Shown here one piece after another: positions 8,781 through 17,130 of a stretch of 64,000 bases of DNA. A model generated the notes under the pieces. It did not search any database. It worked only from the letters and a program-made list of their open reading frames with translations, and had not been told where the DNA came from. The stretch spans positions 1-64,000 of the forward strand of contig NZ_FCOF02000019.1 in NCBI RefSeq assembly GCF_001544755.2, written 5' to 3'. A program made the position numbers and the translations under genes. This stretch comes from Caballeronia catudaia (lineage in GTDB: Bacteria; Pseudomonadota; Gammaproteobacteria; Burkholderiales; Burkholderiaceae). Numbering within the stretch: the stretch's first letter is position 1; each line of letters opens with the position of its first letter.

Positions 8781-10367
8781 ATGTTCACGAACCTGCTCAA
8801 GGCGTTGTTCGGCACGCGCCAACCCGCCGATCTCGCGCTTGCCGCTCAATCGCAATGGGACGATTGGCTCCTGCCGATTCGCGATGACGCGCCCGTCGGC
8901 GACGATCCCGCTTACGACGACAATTTCCAGTCGATCAAGGAAGAAGTCGCCAAGCTCTCGAATGTCGATGACGCGCTGATCTGCGATCTGGCCGAACGCC
9001 TGCTCAAGCAACGCGCGAAGGATGTGCGCGTCGCTGTCTACTACGTCTACGGCCGCATGCGCCGCGATGGGGCCGAAGGCGTCGCATCCGGTTTCGAATT
9101 GCTCTCGGCATTGGTCGATCGTCTCGGCGACACGCTCTTGCCTGTACGCGCCGCGTCTCGTCGCGCCGCGTTCGAATGGCTGTGCGGCAGCACCTTCGCC
9201 GATCGGCTCGATGGCGTTCAGGGTCTCACCGACGCGCTGCTGGAGCGCACGCTCTCGGCGCTCGCGCTGATCGATGAGCGCGTCCAGGCCTGGCCGGAAG
9301 ACGCACGTCCGGCGCTGGCGCCGCTATTCAGGCGTTTCGAAGGACGGATCGAGTCGCCGTCAACGAATGATGGCGCAGCCGCTACGCAAGCTGAGTCGTC
9401 ATCGACCGCGCTGCCCGCATCCTCGGAGGTCGGCTCGACACGCGAACTGCTCGATCGCGCGCGTCAGATGGCGCAGTTCCTGCGCGAACAGCCGCAAGGC
9501 TATCTCGCCGCCTATCGTCTGATGCGGTGCGTGCGCTGGGACACGCTCACCGAGGCGCCGCCCTTCGAAGCAGGGGGCAAGACGAAGCTGATCGCCCCTC
9601 GTGCCGAGTTGCGCGCGAACCTCAAACGACTGCTCTTGCAGAAGCAATGGCCGGAGCTGCTTGAACGCGTCGAACTGGCGTTCGCTGAAGGCGCGAATCA
9701 CTTCTGGCTGGACCTGCAGTACTACGCGTTCGTCGCCCAGGAACAGGCCGGCGGCGAGTACGCCCAGGTGCGCGAGACAGCGGCGACCGACTGCGCGCTG
9801 ATGCTCGAACGTCTGCCCGGCCTCGAGCACCTACAGTTCTACGATGGATCGCCCTTCGCCGATGACGCGACGCTCGAATGGATCGCCCGCTACGCCACGG
9901 TGCGCGATATCGAGCGCGGTGAGACCGCAGCACCCATCAGCGCCACGGCCGCCAGTACCGACTGGGCAGAAACCGAAGCGCAGGCGAATGATATGGCCGC
10001 GCAACAAGGGCTCGACGCGGCGCTCGCCTGGCTGCAACGCCTGCCCGCCCAGGGCGAAACGCAGATCGCCGGGGGTGAGCGCGAGCGCTTTGTGCGCCAG
10101 CTCGTGATGGCGCGCGTGGCCGAACGCACCGAGCGGCCGGACACGGCCTTGCACCTGCTCACGATGCTCGATGCCGAGGCGCTGCGCTATCAGCTCGCGC
10201 GCTGGGAGCCGTCGCTGGCGTTCGAAGTGAAACAGCACCTGCTGCGCATCCTCAGGATTCGCCTGAATCGCAAGGACGCCGACAAGGTCGCCATCGCCAA
10301 TCGCATCGACACGCTCATGGGTGAACTCACCGCGATCGATCCGGCTCGCGCCGTGGCGCTGGCATGA
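8781..10367 (+). CDS. tssA: TssA-like T6SS protein (ImpA N-terminal domain)
   Basis: The 528-residue protein begins with an ImpA_N domain at residues ~25-130, recognisable by WLLPIRDDAPVGDDPAYDDNF and the following helix QSIKEEVAKL. TssA proteins act at the baseplate and at the distal end of the growing sheath. The middle part is Ala/Gln-rich and helical, and the C-terminal ~110 residues (QGLDAALAWLQRLPAQGE onward) match the usual TssA end. Translation starts at ATG 8781, 18 nt after the previous stop. The order tssM-x-tssA-tssF-tssG supports the call. Which TssA subtype it is cannot be settled by eye. Confidence 0.9.
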   Translation: MFTNLLKALFGTRQPADLALAAQSQWDDWLLPIRDDAPVGDDPAYDDNFQSIKEEVAKLSNVDDALICDLAERLLKQRAKDVRVAVYYVYGRMRRDGAEGVASGFELLSALVDRLGDTLLPVRAASRRAAFEWLCGSTFADRLDGVQGLTDALLERTLSALALIDERVQAWPEDARPALAPLFRRFEGRIESPSTNDGAAATQAESSSTALPASSEVGSTRELLDRARQMAQFLREQPQGYLAAYRLMRCVRWDTLTEAPPFEAGGKTKLIAPRAELRANLKRLLLQKQWPELLERVELAFAEGANHFWLDLQYYAFVAQEQAGGEYAQVRETAATDCALMLERLPGLEHLQFYDGSPFADDATLEWIARYATVRDIERGETAAPISATAASTDWAETEAQANDMAAQQGLDAALAWLQRLPAQGETQIAGGERERFVRQLVMARVAERTERPDTALHLLTMLDAEALRYQLARWEPSLAFEVKQHLLRILRIRLNRKDADKVAIANRIDTLMGELTAIDPARAVALA

Positions 10368-10392
10368 CCCATAAGAACGAAGGCAAATAACA

Positions 10393-12213
10393 ATGACGAG
10401 TCCGACCAAGGACAACGAGATCCTGCGCTACTACGAAGCGGAGATGCGCTACCTGCGCGAGGCGGGGGCCGAATTCGCCCGTGCGTTTCCCGATCGGGCG
10501 CGCGAACTGAACATCGATCGTCTGGGTGAGCGCGATCCGCACGTCGAACGCCTGTTCGAAGGCTTCGCGTTCCTGATGGGGCGACTGCGCCACAAGCTCG
10601 ACGACGAACTGCCTGAACTCACCGAAGGGCTGGTGAGCATGCTCTGGCCGCACTACCTGCGCATGATCCCGTCGCTGGCGATTCTGGAGTTGTCACCGCA
10701 CGTCGGTGCGCTGCAGAAGCACGAAGTCATCGCGCCAGGGCTGGAAGCGACCTCCGATCCGATCTCGATCAGCGCGAACGGCACGTCCGAAGGCGAGAGC
10801 CAGGTGACGTGTGTGTATCGGACGACGCAGCCCGTCGATGTCTATCCGCTCACGCTTACCGAAGCCGGCACCTACGCGCGCGAGGACGGGCGTTCGGTCA
10901 TACGACTGCGTTTCGCGATTCAGGAACAGGCGCAGCGCGATCGTTTCGAAGTGCCGAGACTGCGGCTTTATCTGCACGCGGATCGACCCGTGGCGCTGGC
11001 GCTCTACGCAGCGCTGGCTGCTAAACCGATCGCGATGCAGGTGCGTGTGCCGGGCTGGCCCGAGGACCGACCCGGCATACCTCAGCCGATGCCGGGGCTG
11101 CGCCTCGCGCCAGCAGGGTTCTGCGCTGAAGAACGCCTGTGGCCGAAGGCCGACAATGCCTTCGGCGGCTATCAATTGCTGCTCGAATACTTCACGTTTC
11201 CCGAGAAGTTCATGTTCATCGACGTGCTCGGGCTGGACATGACGGCGATTCCGGCATCCGCCCGGCAGTTCGATGTCGAAGTGGTGCTCGATAAACCGTA
11301 TCCGGACGACATGCGCTTCACCGAGGAGAATGTGCGCCTGCACTGCACGCCGGTGATCAACCTGTTTCCGATCGCCGCCGACCCGGTGAAGGTCACGCAG
11401 TTCGACACTGAATATCGCGTGCGTGCAAGCGGCCAGCACGGCTCGCTCGTCGACATCTACTCGGTCGATACAGTGGAGGTCTTCGAGCGCGGACAGCGTT
11501 TCGAGTACGTGCCGTTCGCCGCGTTCAAACACCGTGGCGGGATGCTGCGTCACGACCTGCCCGAGCGCTACTTCCACACGCGCATGCGCCGTGGCCCCTC
11601 CGGGCGCTTCGACACCTGGATCGTGCTGGGCGGCCACGCCTGGGAGCAGGCGCAGACGCTGCCGAAGGAAACGCTGTCGCTCAAAGTCACCGGCACCAAC
11701 GGCATGTTGCCGCGCAAGGCGCTGCGGGAAGCGGGCATCACGCGCATGCGCGGGGGCTTCACCAACGTGGGCGCGGTGCGCAATCTCACCGCGCCCACGT
11801 TGCCCGTGTACCCGCCCTCGGGCGACCGGTTCCAGTGGCGCGTGCTGTCGCACCTCGCGCCAAATTACCTGTCGCTGCTCGATGCGGAGATTCTGCGCGG
11901 GTCGCTCGCCTTGTACGACTGGACCGAGGGGGAACTGAACAAGCGGCGCATCGACGCGATCACGGACGTCAAGCACCGGCCATTGAGCAAGCTCGTCAAG
12001 GGCGGTTTGATGCGCGGCGTGGAAATCACCGTCACGCTCGATTCCACGCGCTTTGCGGGCGACGGCGACCTCGATCTCTTCGGCGGCATGCTCAATCGGT
12101 TTCTCGGCCTGTACGCGACGGTGAATCTTTATACCAAGCTCGTGATCGTGTCGCAGCCGACGGGCAAACGCATCGAGTGGCCGGAGACCAAGGGCGAAGG
12201 AGCGCCGTTTTGA
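10393..12213 (+). CDS. tssF: TssF/VasA-like T6SS baseplate protein
   Basis: At 606 residues the protein has normal TssF length. It opens with the family hallmark EILRYYEAEMRYLREAGAEF, and includes DPHVERLFEGFAFL and LVSMLWPHYLRMIPSLAI. TssF forms part of the T6SS baseplate wedge with TssG, TssE and TssK. A GAAGG Shine-Dalgarno-like sequence precedes ATG 10393. The stop overlaps the TTG start of tssG. Nothing is missing compared with the family. Confidence 0.95.
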   Translation: MTSPTKDNEILRYYEAEMRYLREAGAEFARAFPDRARELNIDRLGERDPHVERLFEGFAFLMGRLRHKLDDELPELTEGLVSMLWPHYLRMIPSLAILELSPHVGALQKHEVIAPGLEATSDPISISANGTSEGESQVTCVYRTTQPVDVYPLTLTEAGTYAREDGRSVIRLRFAIQEQAQRDRFEVPRLRLYLHADRPVALALYAALAAKPIAMQVRVPGWPEDRPGIPQPMPGLRLAPAGFCAEERLWPKADNAFGGYQLLLEYFTFPEKFMFIDVLGLDMTAIPASARQFDVEVVLDKPYPDDMRFTEENVRLHCTPVINLFPIAADPVKVTQFDTEYRVRASGQHGSLVDIYSVDTVEVFERGQRFEYVPFAAFKHRGGMLRHDLPERYFHTRMRRGPSGRFDTWIVLGGHAWEQAQTLPKETLSLKVTGTNGMLPRKALREAGITRMRGGFTNVGAVRNLTAPTLPVYPPSGDRFQWRVLSHLAPNYLSLLDAEILRGSLALYDWTEGELNKRRIDAITDVKHRPLSKLVKGGLMRGVEITVTLDSTRFAGDGDLDLFGGMLNRFLGLYATVNLYTKLVIVSQPTGKRIEWPETKGEGAPF

Positions 12214-13247
12214 ACGCGCCGGAGACGTTGAAAACGTCGAGGGACGTGCTGCGGATGCTGCTGCCCGCACTGCTCGACAACGCCACGCGGATGAACTTCT
12301 TCCGCTTCTGCGAGCTGATCGAGCTGGCTGCACCCGATGCCGCACCGATCGGCACGACCGATTCGCCGACGACCGAGCCCGTGCGGTTTCGCTCGCGTGG
12401 CCGTCTGGGCTTTCCGAGCCGCGAGATCGATCGGGTCGAATACGACGGCGATGACGGCAAGGCCCCGCCCATAGTCCGCACGACCTTCCTCGGCCTGTAT
12501 GGCGTCGATGCGCGCATGCCATCGTACTTCGTCGATGAGGTAGCGCAGAACCGCGATGGCGCGGAGCCACTCGCAGCGTTTCTCGATCTGTTTCATCACC
12601 GGATCCTGACGCAGTTTTATCGCGTGTGGAGGAAGTATCGCTATCCGGTGGGCTATCGGCAGCGCGGCGCCGATCCCGTGTCGGGCTATCTGCTGAGCTT
12701 CGTTGGGCTGGGTCTTGGTGAAGCGCAGAAGTGTCAGGCGCAATCATCGGTCGATCCACGCACGCTCATGTCGATGCTGGGGCTCGTGGCGCACAAGACG
12801 CGCACCGCCGAGGGGCTGGCCGGCGTGTTGCAACACGCGGTGCCCGATGCATCGGTGACGGTCGAGGAGTTTCATCCGGTCTGGCGCGAGGTCAACGATT
12901 TCGAGCCTGCGGCACTCGGCGAGCAGTGCCTGCTCGGACGCGGCTTCTACGATCGCTCGAACGTGGTGCGCGTGATCATCTCGCCGACCACGCGTGACAC
13001 CGTGCTTGATCTGACGCCGGGAAACCACGCGCATCAGCAAATCATGGCGCTGCTGCGTTTCTATCTCGGCTACGAGGGCGAAGCGCATCTGGAGATGCAT
13101 GTGCGGCCCGAGCTGATGCCGAAACCTGTGCTCGCGCCGAAGCAGACGAGCCTGGGTTTGACCACGCAACTGAGCGCGCCATCCAGGAACGGCGATCCGC
13201 GCATCACGCGCGTTCATCTGGGCCGTTGGAACGGCTCAAACACATAA
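12210..13247 (+). CDS. tssG: TssG/VasB-like T6SS baseplate protein
   Basis: The 345-residue protein matches TssG: an early TRMNFFRFCELIELA segment, VRFRSRGRLGFPSREI, TFLGLYGVDARMPSYFVDEV and FLDLFHHRILTQFYRVWRKYRYP. TssG is the baseplate partner of TssF. The best start is TTG at 12210, which overlaps the tssF stop as TTGA; the frame is open further upstream only because it runs antiphase through tssF. The next gene starts 3 nt after its stop. Confidence in function is high; the non-ATG start is the main uncertainty. Confidence 0.93.
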   Translation: MNAPETLKTSRDVLRMLLPALLDNATRMNFFRFCELIELAAPDAAPIGTTDSPTTEPVRFRSRGRLGFPSREIDRVEYDGDDGKAPPIVRTTFLGLYGVDARMPSYFVDEVAQNRDGAEPLAAFLDLFHHRILTQFYRVWRKYRYPVGYRQRGADPVSGYLLSFVGLGLGEAQKCQAQSSVDPRTLMSMLGLVAHKTRTAEGLAGVLQHAVPDASVTVEEFHPVWREVNDFEPAALGEQCLLGRGFYDRSNVVRVIISPTTRDTVLDLTPGNHAHQQIMALLRFYLGYEGEAHLEMHVRPELMPKPVLAPKQTSLGLTTQLSAPSRNGDPRITRVHLGRWNGSNT

Positions 13248-13250
13248 GCA

Positions 13251-14063
13251 ATGAAGCAGGACAACAGCATGCAGCAATACGAACACGAACCCAAATGCAA
13301 ACGGCTCAGCCGTCTGATCAAAGCCATAACGACCCATGCGCTCGCGGCCGGCGCCCTCGCGTCAGCCTGCGCCCTGAGCGGCTGTGGCGCGTGGCAGGCG
13401 ACGAAGGACGGCACCGTAAGCGCCTACGATTGGCTCTTCACGACGCAGGTGAAGACGATGAACGTCGACCTCGACGCCCGTGCCGCCGTGAACGAAACCA
13501 CGGCGGGCCGTTCGCTCTCGACGGTCGTGCGCTTCTACCAGTTGAAGGACACCAAGACCTTCGCGCAGCTCGAATACGTGCAACTTCAGAACAACGATCT
13601 GGAGCTGCTCAAGGCCGATCTGCTGGCGACCAAGGATGTCGTGCTCAAACCGGGCGCAGCCGCAAGCATCAGCGAGCCGATGGACAAGGACGCCGAGTAT
13701 GTTGGCGTCGTCGCGTTCTTCAGGTCACCCGCCAGTAATGGCGTGTGGAAACTGCTGATACCGAAAAAGCAGTGGAAGGACACGGATCCGGTGAAGATCC
13801 AGGTGCAAGGAAACACGCTCGCCTATGAGGGGGCGCAGCCGAAGCCGGTGAAGCGCGATGCGGCCCAACAGAGCGCGCCAGGCTCTGCACCTGCTGCATC
13901 CGCAGCGTCGGTGACATCGAAAGCGACATCAATGGTTTCAGATGCATCCGCGAGCGCCAAGACGGCGTCACAAAACCTGAGTACCGCCGCTGATGGCGTC
14001 AAGAGCGTGAAGGCGAGCGCGGGGTCGGTGTCACAGAGCGCCGCGGGGCTGCTTTCCCATTAA
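13251..14063 (+). CDS. tssJ: TssJ/VasD-like T6SS outer-membrane lipoprotein
   Basis: The protein has a lipobox (ALSGCG, lipidated Cys near residue 44) and a TssJ beta-sandwich with VNETTAGRSLSTVVRFYQLKD and the later FRSPASNGVWKLLIP. TssJ anchors the TssM periplasmic domain to the outer membrane. The n-region before the hydrophobic stretch is unusually long from ATG 13251; ATG 13269, preceded by CAGGAC, is an alternative start. The ~75 C-terminal residues form an Ala/Ser/Val/Lys-rich low-complexity tail that most TssJ proteins lack. Confidence 0.9.
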   Translation: MKQDNSMQQYEHEPKCKRLSRLIKAITTHALAAGALASACALSGCGAWQATKDGTVSAYDWLFTTQVKTMNVDLDARAAVNETTAGRSLSTVVRFYQLKDTKTFAQLEYVQLQNNDLELLKADLLATKDVVLKPGAAASISEPMDKDAEYVGVVAFFRSPASNGVWKLLIPKKQWKDTDPVKIQVQGNTLAYEGAQPKPVKRDAAQQSAPGSAPAASAASVTSKATSMVSDASASAKTASQNLSTAADGVKSVKASAGSVSQSAAGLLSH

Positions 14064-14119
14064 CGCGCTCCTCGCTTGAGCGTCGATTTCAACGATTCAT
14101 CCATCCAGTAGGAAATAAC

Positions 14120-14632
14120 ATGAAGAACGCATTCTCTCTCACCGCTTGCGCGTTATCGATCACGCTGTTGTCTGCGTGCGCCACCGCACCCGATCGCGAT
14201 CAGGAGATCGCCCTGAACCAGCAAGTCGGCATCGAGGTCACGCAGACCACGGAAGGCGTGCAGGTGCGCCTGCCGGACCGCGTGCTGTTCGACTTCGACA
14301 AGTCGGCGCTGCGAGCTGATTCCGGTCCCGCGCTGAACCGCGCGGTCGCATTGATCAAGCGTAGCAAGAAGTCGGTGATCGTCGAGGGTCACACCGATAA
14401 CACGGGTACGCACGAGTACAACCAGGCGTTGTCGGAAGCGCGTGCGCAGACGGTCGCCACCGCGCTGGAGGAACGAGGAATTGCCGCCTCGCGCATCACG
14501 ACGCAGGGCTTCGCCTACGACAAGCCGACGGCGAGCAACGACTCGCCGGCGGGGCAGGCGAAGAACCGCCGCACGGAGATCGTCGTGGTCGGTGAATCGC
14601 TCGATGCGATCATGGGCCGCGCGAAGCGCTGA
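14120..14632 (+). CDS. OmpA-family lipoprotein closing the T6SS operon
   Basis: The 170-residue protein has a lipoprotein signal (LLSAC, Cys near residue 20) and a complete OmpA C-terminal peptidoglycan-binding domain: LFDFDKSALR, VIVEGHTDNTG, QALSEARAQTVATAL and the terminal NRRTEIVV. It should tether the outer membrane, or the secretion complex, to peptidoglycan, as TagL/TagP-type accessory proteins do in other T6SS. AGGAAA precedes ATG 14120 and the gene lies 57 nt after tssJ. Placement suggests a T6SS role, but a general envelope lipoprotein is possible. Confidence 0.85.
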   Translation: MKNAFSLTACALSITLLSACATAPDRDQEIALNQQVGIEVTQTTEGVQVRLPDRVLFDFDKSALRADSGPALNRAVALIKRSKKSVIVEGHTDNTGTHEYNQALSEARAQTVATALEERGIAASRITTQGFAYDKPTASNDSPAGQAKNRRTEIVVVGESLDAIMGRAKR

Positions 14633-14728
14633 GGCACTGAAGGACGTTGGTGTTACCCACCGCGACTGTTGAAGAAATAGCGCCATCTGACGACACCAGG
14701 CACCGTGCAACTCAATCCGCATCTTGCA

Positions 14729-14748
14729 GGCTGCACGATCGTGCAGCC
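14729..14748. repeat. 20-bp perfect palindrome after the T6SS operon
   Basis: GGCTGCACGA and its exact reverse complement meet with no spacer, ~100 bp after the OmpA-like gene. It could fold in RNA as a terminator stem, but no T-run follows on either strand. It could equally be a binding site. The surrounding stretch 14633-15096 contains no other convincing gene; small frames on both strands there have no recognisable product. Confidence 0.4.
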
Positions 14749-15096
14749 GAACTCGGCTGGCGCTGCCATCAAAGCGCGATGCGTCGCGCCCAGCGCTTGC
14801 CATTCGGGTGGCCTTGGGCGCAACGCAGACGGTAGCGATCGCAGAGCCCGGTGAAGGTTCCAAGCAAGCATTCCGCCGTTTTGGGCGATCACAGCCAAGC
14901 CGTAGCGGTCGCTGAATGCAATCAAATGATTGTCATGGATCCGCCGGGAATATCGGCGTGACTATATGACTGGTATGCGGCGGCAATGCCTTGCTCGCGA
15001 TTCCAGTCCATCCTACTCTCGACCTAAGCCGATTTTCCGACCAGTTCATCGATACATCTTCCGATTGCAGAAGATGCACGTTTCATTGGAGAAGAC

Positions 15097-15549
15097 ATGC
15101 GCGACAACCCGATTCCCGTCATCCTGAATGAACGAGACGAACGCTGCTTCAGCTCGCTAACAAGCCCGCAGACGATGCGCGACCGCAACGCGCGATCCAT
15201 TCTTTTCGCGGGGGCGGCAGGGGCGGCATCGATCGTCGGAATCGCGCAACGTCTTGCATCGACGGGACAAAGATTCGAAGTGCATAACTTCGCGCGAATG
15301 ACCGACCGTGAACTTCTGCGCGATGAAATCGACGCGCTTCGCAGTCACGGAAAGGTTTTTCACTATTTCGACCTGTCGCACGATCTGTTCGCTGAAAAAA
15401 GCGCACATGCCATGAGTCCGGCTCGCGCGGACACGCAGATTTATTGCAGCGGTCCGCCTGCCTTCACGGATCTCATCGAGCGTCAGGCGCGTGAATGGGT
15501 CTACGCGGCCAACGTGCACAAGATAGCGCCCGGCGATCGGACCGCTTGA
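15097..15549 (+). CDS. Ferredoxin-reductase NAD-binding-domain fragment
   Basis: This 150-residue product resembles the NAD(P)-binding half of PDR/VanB-type oxygenase reductases: SILFAGAAGAASIVGIAQRL corresponds to the FAGGIGITPxxxMA loop, and IYCSGPPAFTDLI to the conserved CGP motif near the end. The FAD-binding beta-barrel and the 2Fe-2S ferredoxin domain of a complete reductase (~320 residues) are absent. A good Shine-Dalgarno (GGAGAAG) precedes ATG 15097, so a short protein may still be made. The most likely reading is a remnant of a deleted reductase gene. Confidence 0.55.
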   Translation: MRDNPIPVILNERDERCFSSLTSPQTMRDRNARSILFAGAAGAASIVGIAQRLASTGQRFEVHNFARMTDRELLRDEIDALRSHGKVFHYFDLSHDLFAEKSAHAMSPARADTQIYCSGPPAFTDLIERQAREWVYAANVHKIAPGDRTA

Positions 15550-16044
15550 TCAGCCCGAGTGTGTCAAGCGCAGGCACATGCACAGATCACAGTCGAATGT
15601 GTCGTCGGCGAGGCCGGACTCTTCGAAGCCGAGCGATCGGTAGAGCCGGATGGCAATGTCGTTGGTGGCCGCAACGGCCAGATGCACCTGCGTCACACCC
15701 TGCATGTTCTTCGCGAAGCCGATGGCGTGGCTCATCAGCGTCCTGCTCACGCCCGCTCCGCGATAGCCGGGCGCAACGTACATGCCCCAGACGTGAGCCT
15801 TGTGCCGATGCTGTGCAAATAGATCGCGACGCACGCCCACGATGCCAATCAGCCGATCTTCCGCAAACGCGCCGATGACCGCCTGATTTTCCGTCTGCAT
15901 CACTCTGTCGATGACCTCATCGGGAGAGCGATGCTTTTCGTCCTCGTAACTCGACGCGAACGAAGAAGGCGATTGCTTCAGCGCCGATAGCCGAAGCGAC
16001 TGGAACGACTGAGCGTCTTCAGGAGTCAGTGCACGAACGAGCAT
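15550..16044 (-). CDS. GNAT-family N-acetyltransferase
   Basis: The ~164-residue protein has the GNAT acetyl-CoA fold: VWGMYVAPGYRGAGVSRTLM supplies the R/Q-x-x-G-x-G/A loop (motif A) and NDIAIRLYRSLGFEESG motif B. The substrate cannot be told. ATG at 16044 is preferred over an in-frame TTG at 16059 because family members begin with a strand such as LVRALTPEDA. The convergent reductase fragment ends immediately beside its stop. Confidence 0.85.
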   Translation of the reverse strand: MLVRALTPEDAQSFQSLRLSALKQSPSSFASSYEDEKHRSPDEVIDRVMQTENQAVIGAFAEDRLIGIVGVRRDLFAQHRHKAHVWGMYVAPGYRGAGVSRTLMSHAIGFAKNMQGVTQVHLAVAATNDIAIRLYRSLGFEESGLADDTFDCDLCMCLRLTHSG

Positions 16045-16089
16045 GAAAAAAACGGGCAATGGGCAGAGGGCTTCATTATATGAGCCCGT

Positions 16090-16956
16090 TCAGCGCGCTC
16101 CATGTGCATTGATGAAAGCGGTGACGTCGGCGAGAACCGGCGAGGGCGCAGACTGCTTCGCCGAGAACGACTCGACGATCGTGTCGTGCCCATAACCCGC
16201 ATAACTTTTCAGCACGACGCTATCGTGATGCGCGCGCAATGCGTCGGCGAAACGCACGCTGTTGCGCGGATCGACATCGGTGTCCGCGGTGCCGGCGGCG
16301 AGCAGCATCGGCGGCTCGTCTCCGCTGAGAAACGCCAGCGGCAGCGCCTGCGAGCGCAACGCCGACGGAAATATCTCGTCCATGTGCGGGTCGCTCGTCT
16401 GGAAGGCGGCGTACGGACCCGCGAGGCCGATCATGCCCGAGAGCGAAGTCTTTGACATGCCCCGCGCGGCCAGATAGCGCGGATCGGTCGCGAGCATGGC
16501 CGCAATGTGCGCGCCGGATGAATGTCCCATCACGAAGATGCGCCGGGGGTTGCCGCCGAATTCGCGCGCGTGCAGGCGCGTCCAGTACACGGCGGCGGCG
16601 GCGTCGTCGAGAAAGCCGGGGAACACGGTCTCCGGATAGATGCGGTAATCCGGCACGACCGTCACGATGCCGCGCGCGGCCAGCGCCTGCGCGACGCCGC
16701 GCGCATCCGCGCGATGGCCGCTTTGCCATGCGCCGCCGTAGAAATACACGACCACAGGGCGATTCGTCGTGTCATGCGATGCGGGCGCATAGACATCGAG
16801 CCGTTGACGGCGCAATTTCCCGTAGGCGACGCCGTCGGCCACTTCGCCTTCATGCTCACGCGCGCGCGATGCGAACACGCCCGCCGCGCTTGCCGCGCCG
16901 GCCACGCATGCGGCCGCTGTCAGGTGAATGAATCTTCTTCTTGCCAGCACACGCAT
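16090..16956 (-). CDS. Exported alpha/beta-hydrolase esterase
   Basis: This 288-residue protein has a twin-Arg-like start (LARRRFIHLTAAA) and a hydrophobic segment, so it is probably exported. The oxyanion motif YFYGGAW is at ~71-77, the nucleophile elbow GHSSG at 144-148 (Ser146), the acid in TADTDVDPR and the His in GYGHD, giving a complete catalytic triad. It belongs to the BD-FAE/carboxylesterase group; the physiological ester is unknown. It is divergent from the gene at 17131, with 174 bp between for both promoters. Confidence 0.85.
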   Translation of the reverse strand: MRVLARRRFIHLTAAACVAGAASAAGVFASRAREHEGEVADGVAYGKLRRQRLDVYAPASHDTTNRPVVVYFYGGAWQSGHRADARGVAQALAARGIVTVVPDYRIYPETVFPGFLDDAAAAVYWTRLHAREFGGNPRRIFVMGHSSGAHIAAMLATDPRYLAARGMSKTSLSGMIGLAGPYAAFQTSDPHMDEIFPSALRSQALPLAFLSGDEPPMLLAAGTADTDVDPRNSVRFADALRAHHDSVVLKSYAGYGHDTIVESFSAKQSAPSPVLADVTAFINAHGAR

Positions 16957-17130
16957 GTTGCTATGGACCCGCAGTGGTTATCGGAGAACGGCTGCAGCGT
17001 ATCGATGAAAGATGACAAGTCGTCGGCCAGTTCTCTCTTTGCGAGATCATTAAACGACGCGTTAATGTCGACGTCCGTACGCAAGCTATCGTTGCAGGAA
17101 ATACACGGATTCAAACGACAGGAAAACGTA

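Noticed and set aside
10693-12759. A 688-codon antisense frame over tssF/tssG
   Set aside because: Arg/His-rich composition with no recognisable domain; it is a shadow of tssF and tssG, both clear family members.
14633-15096. Small frames on both strands after the T6SS operon, including a 90-codon leftward frame
   Set aside because: No RBS support, no recognised family and no codon signature; only the 20-bp palindrome stands out.
16522-17130. 600-bp upstream extension of the PD-(D/E)XK-like gene
   Set aside because: It runs antisense through the esterase gene and lacks coding character; ATG 17131 has an RBS-like sequence.
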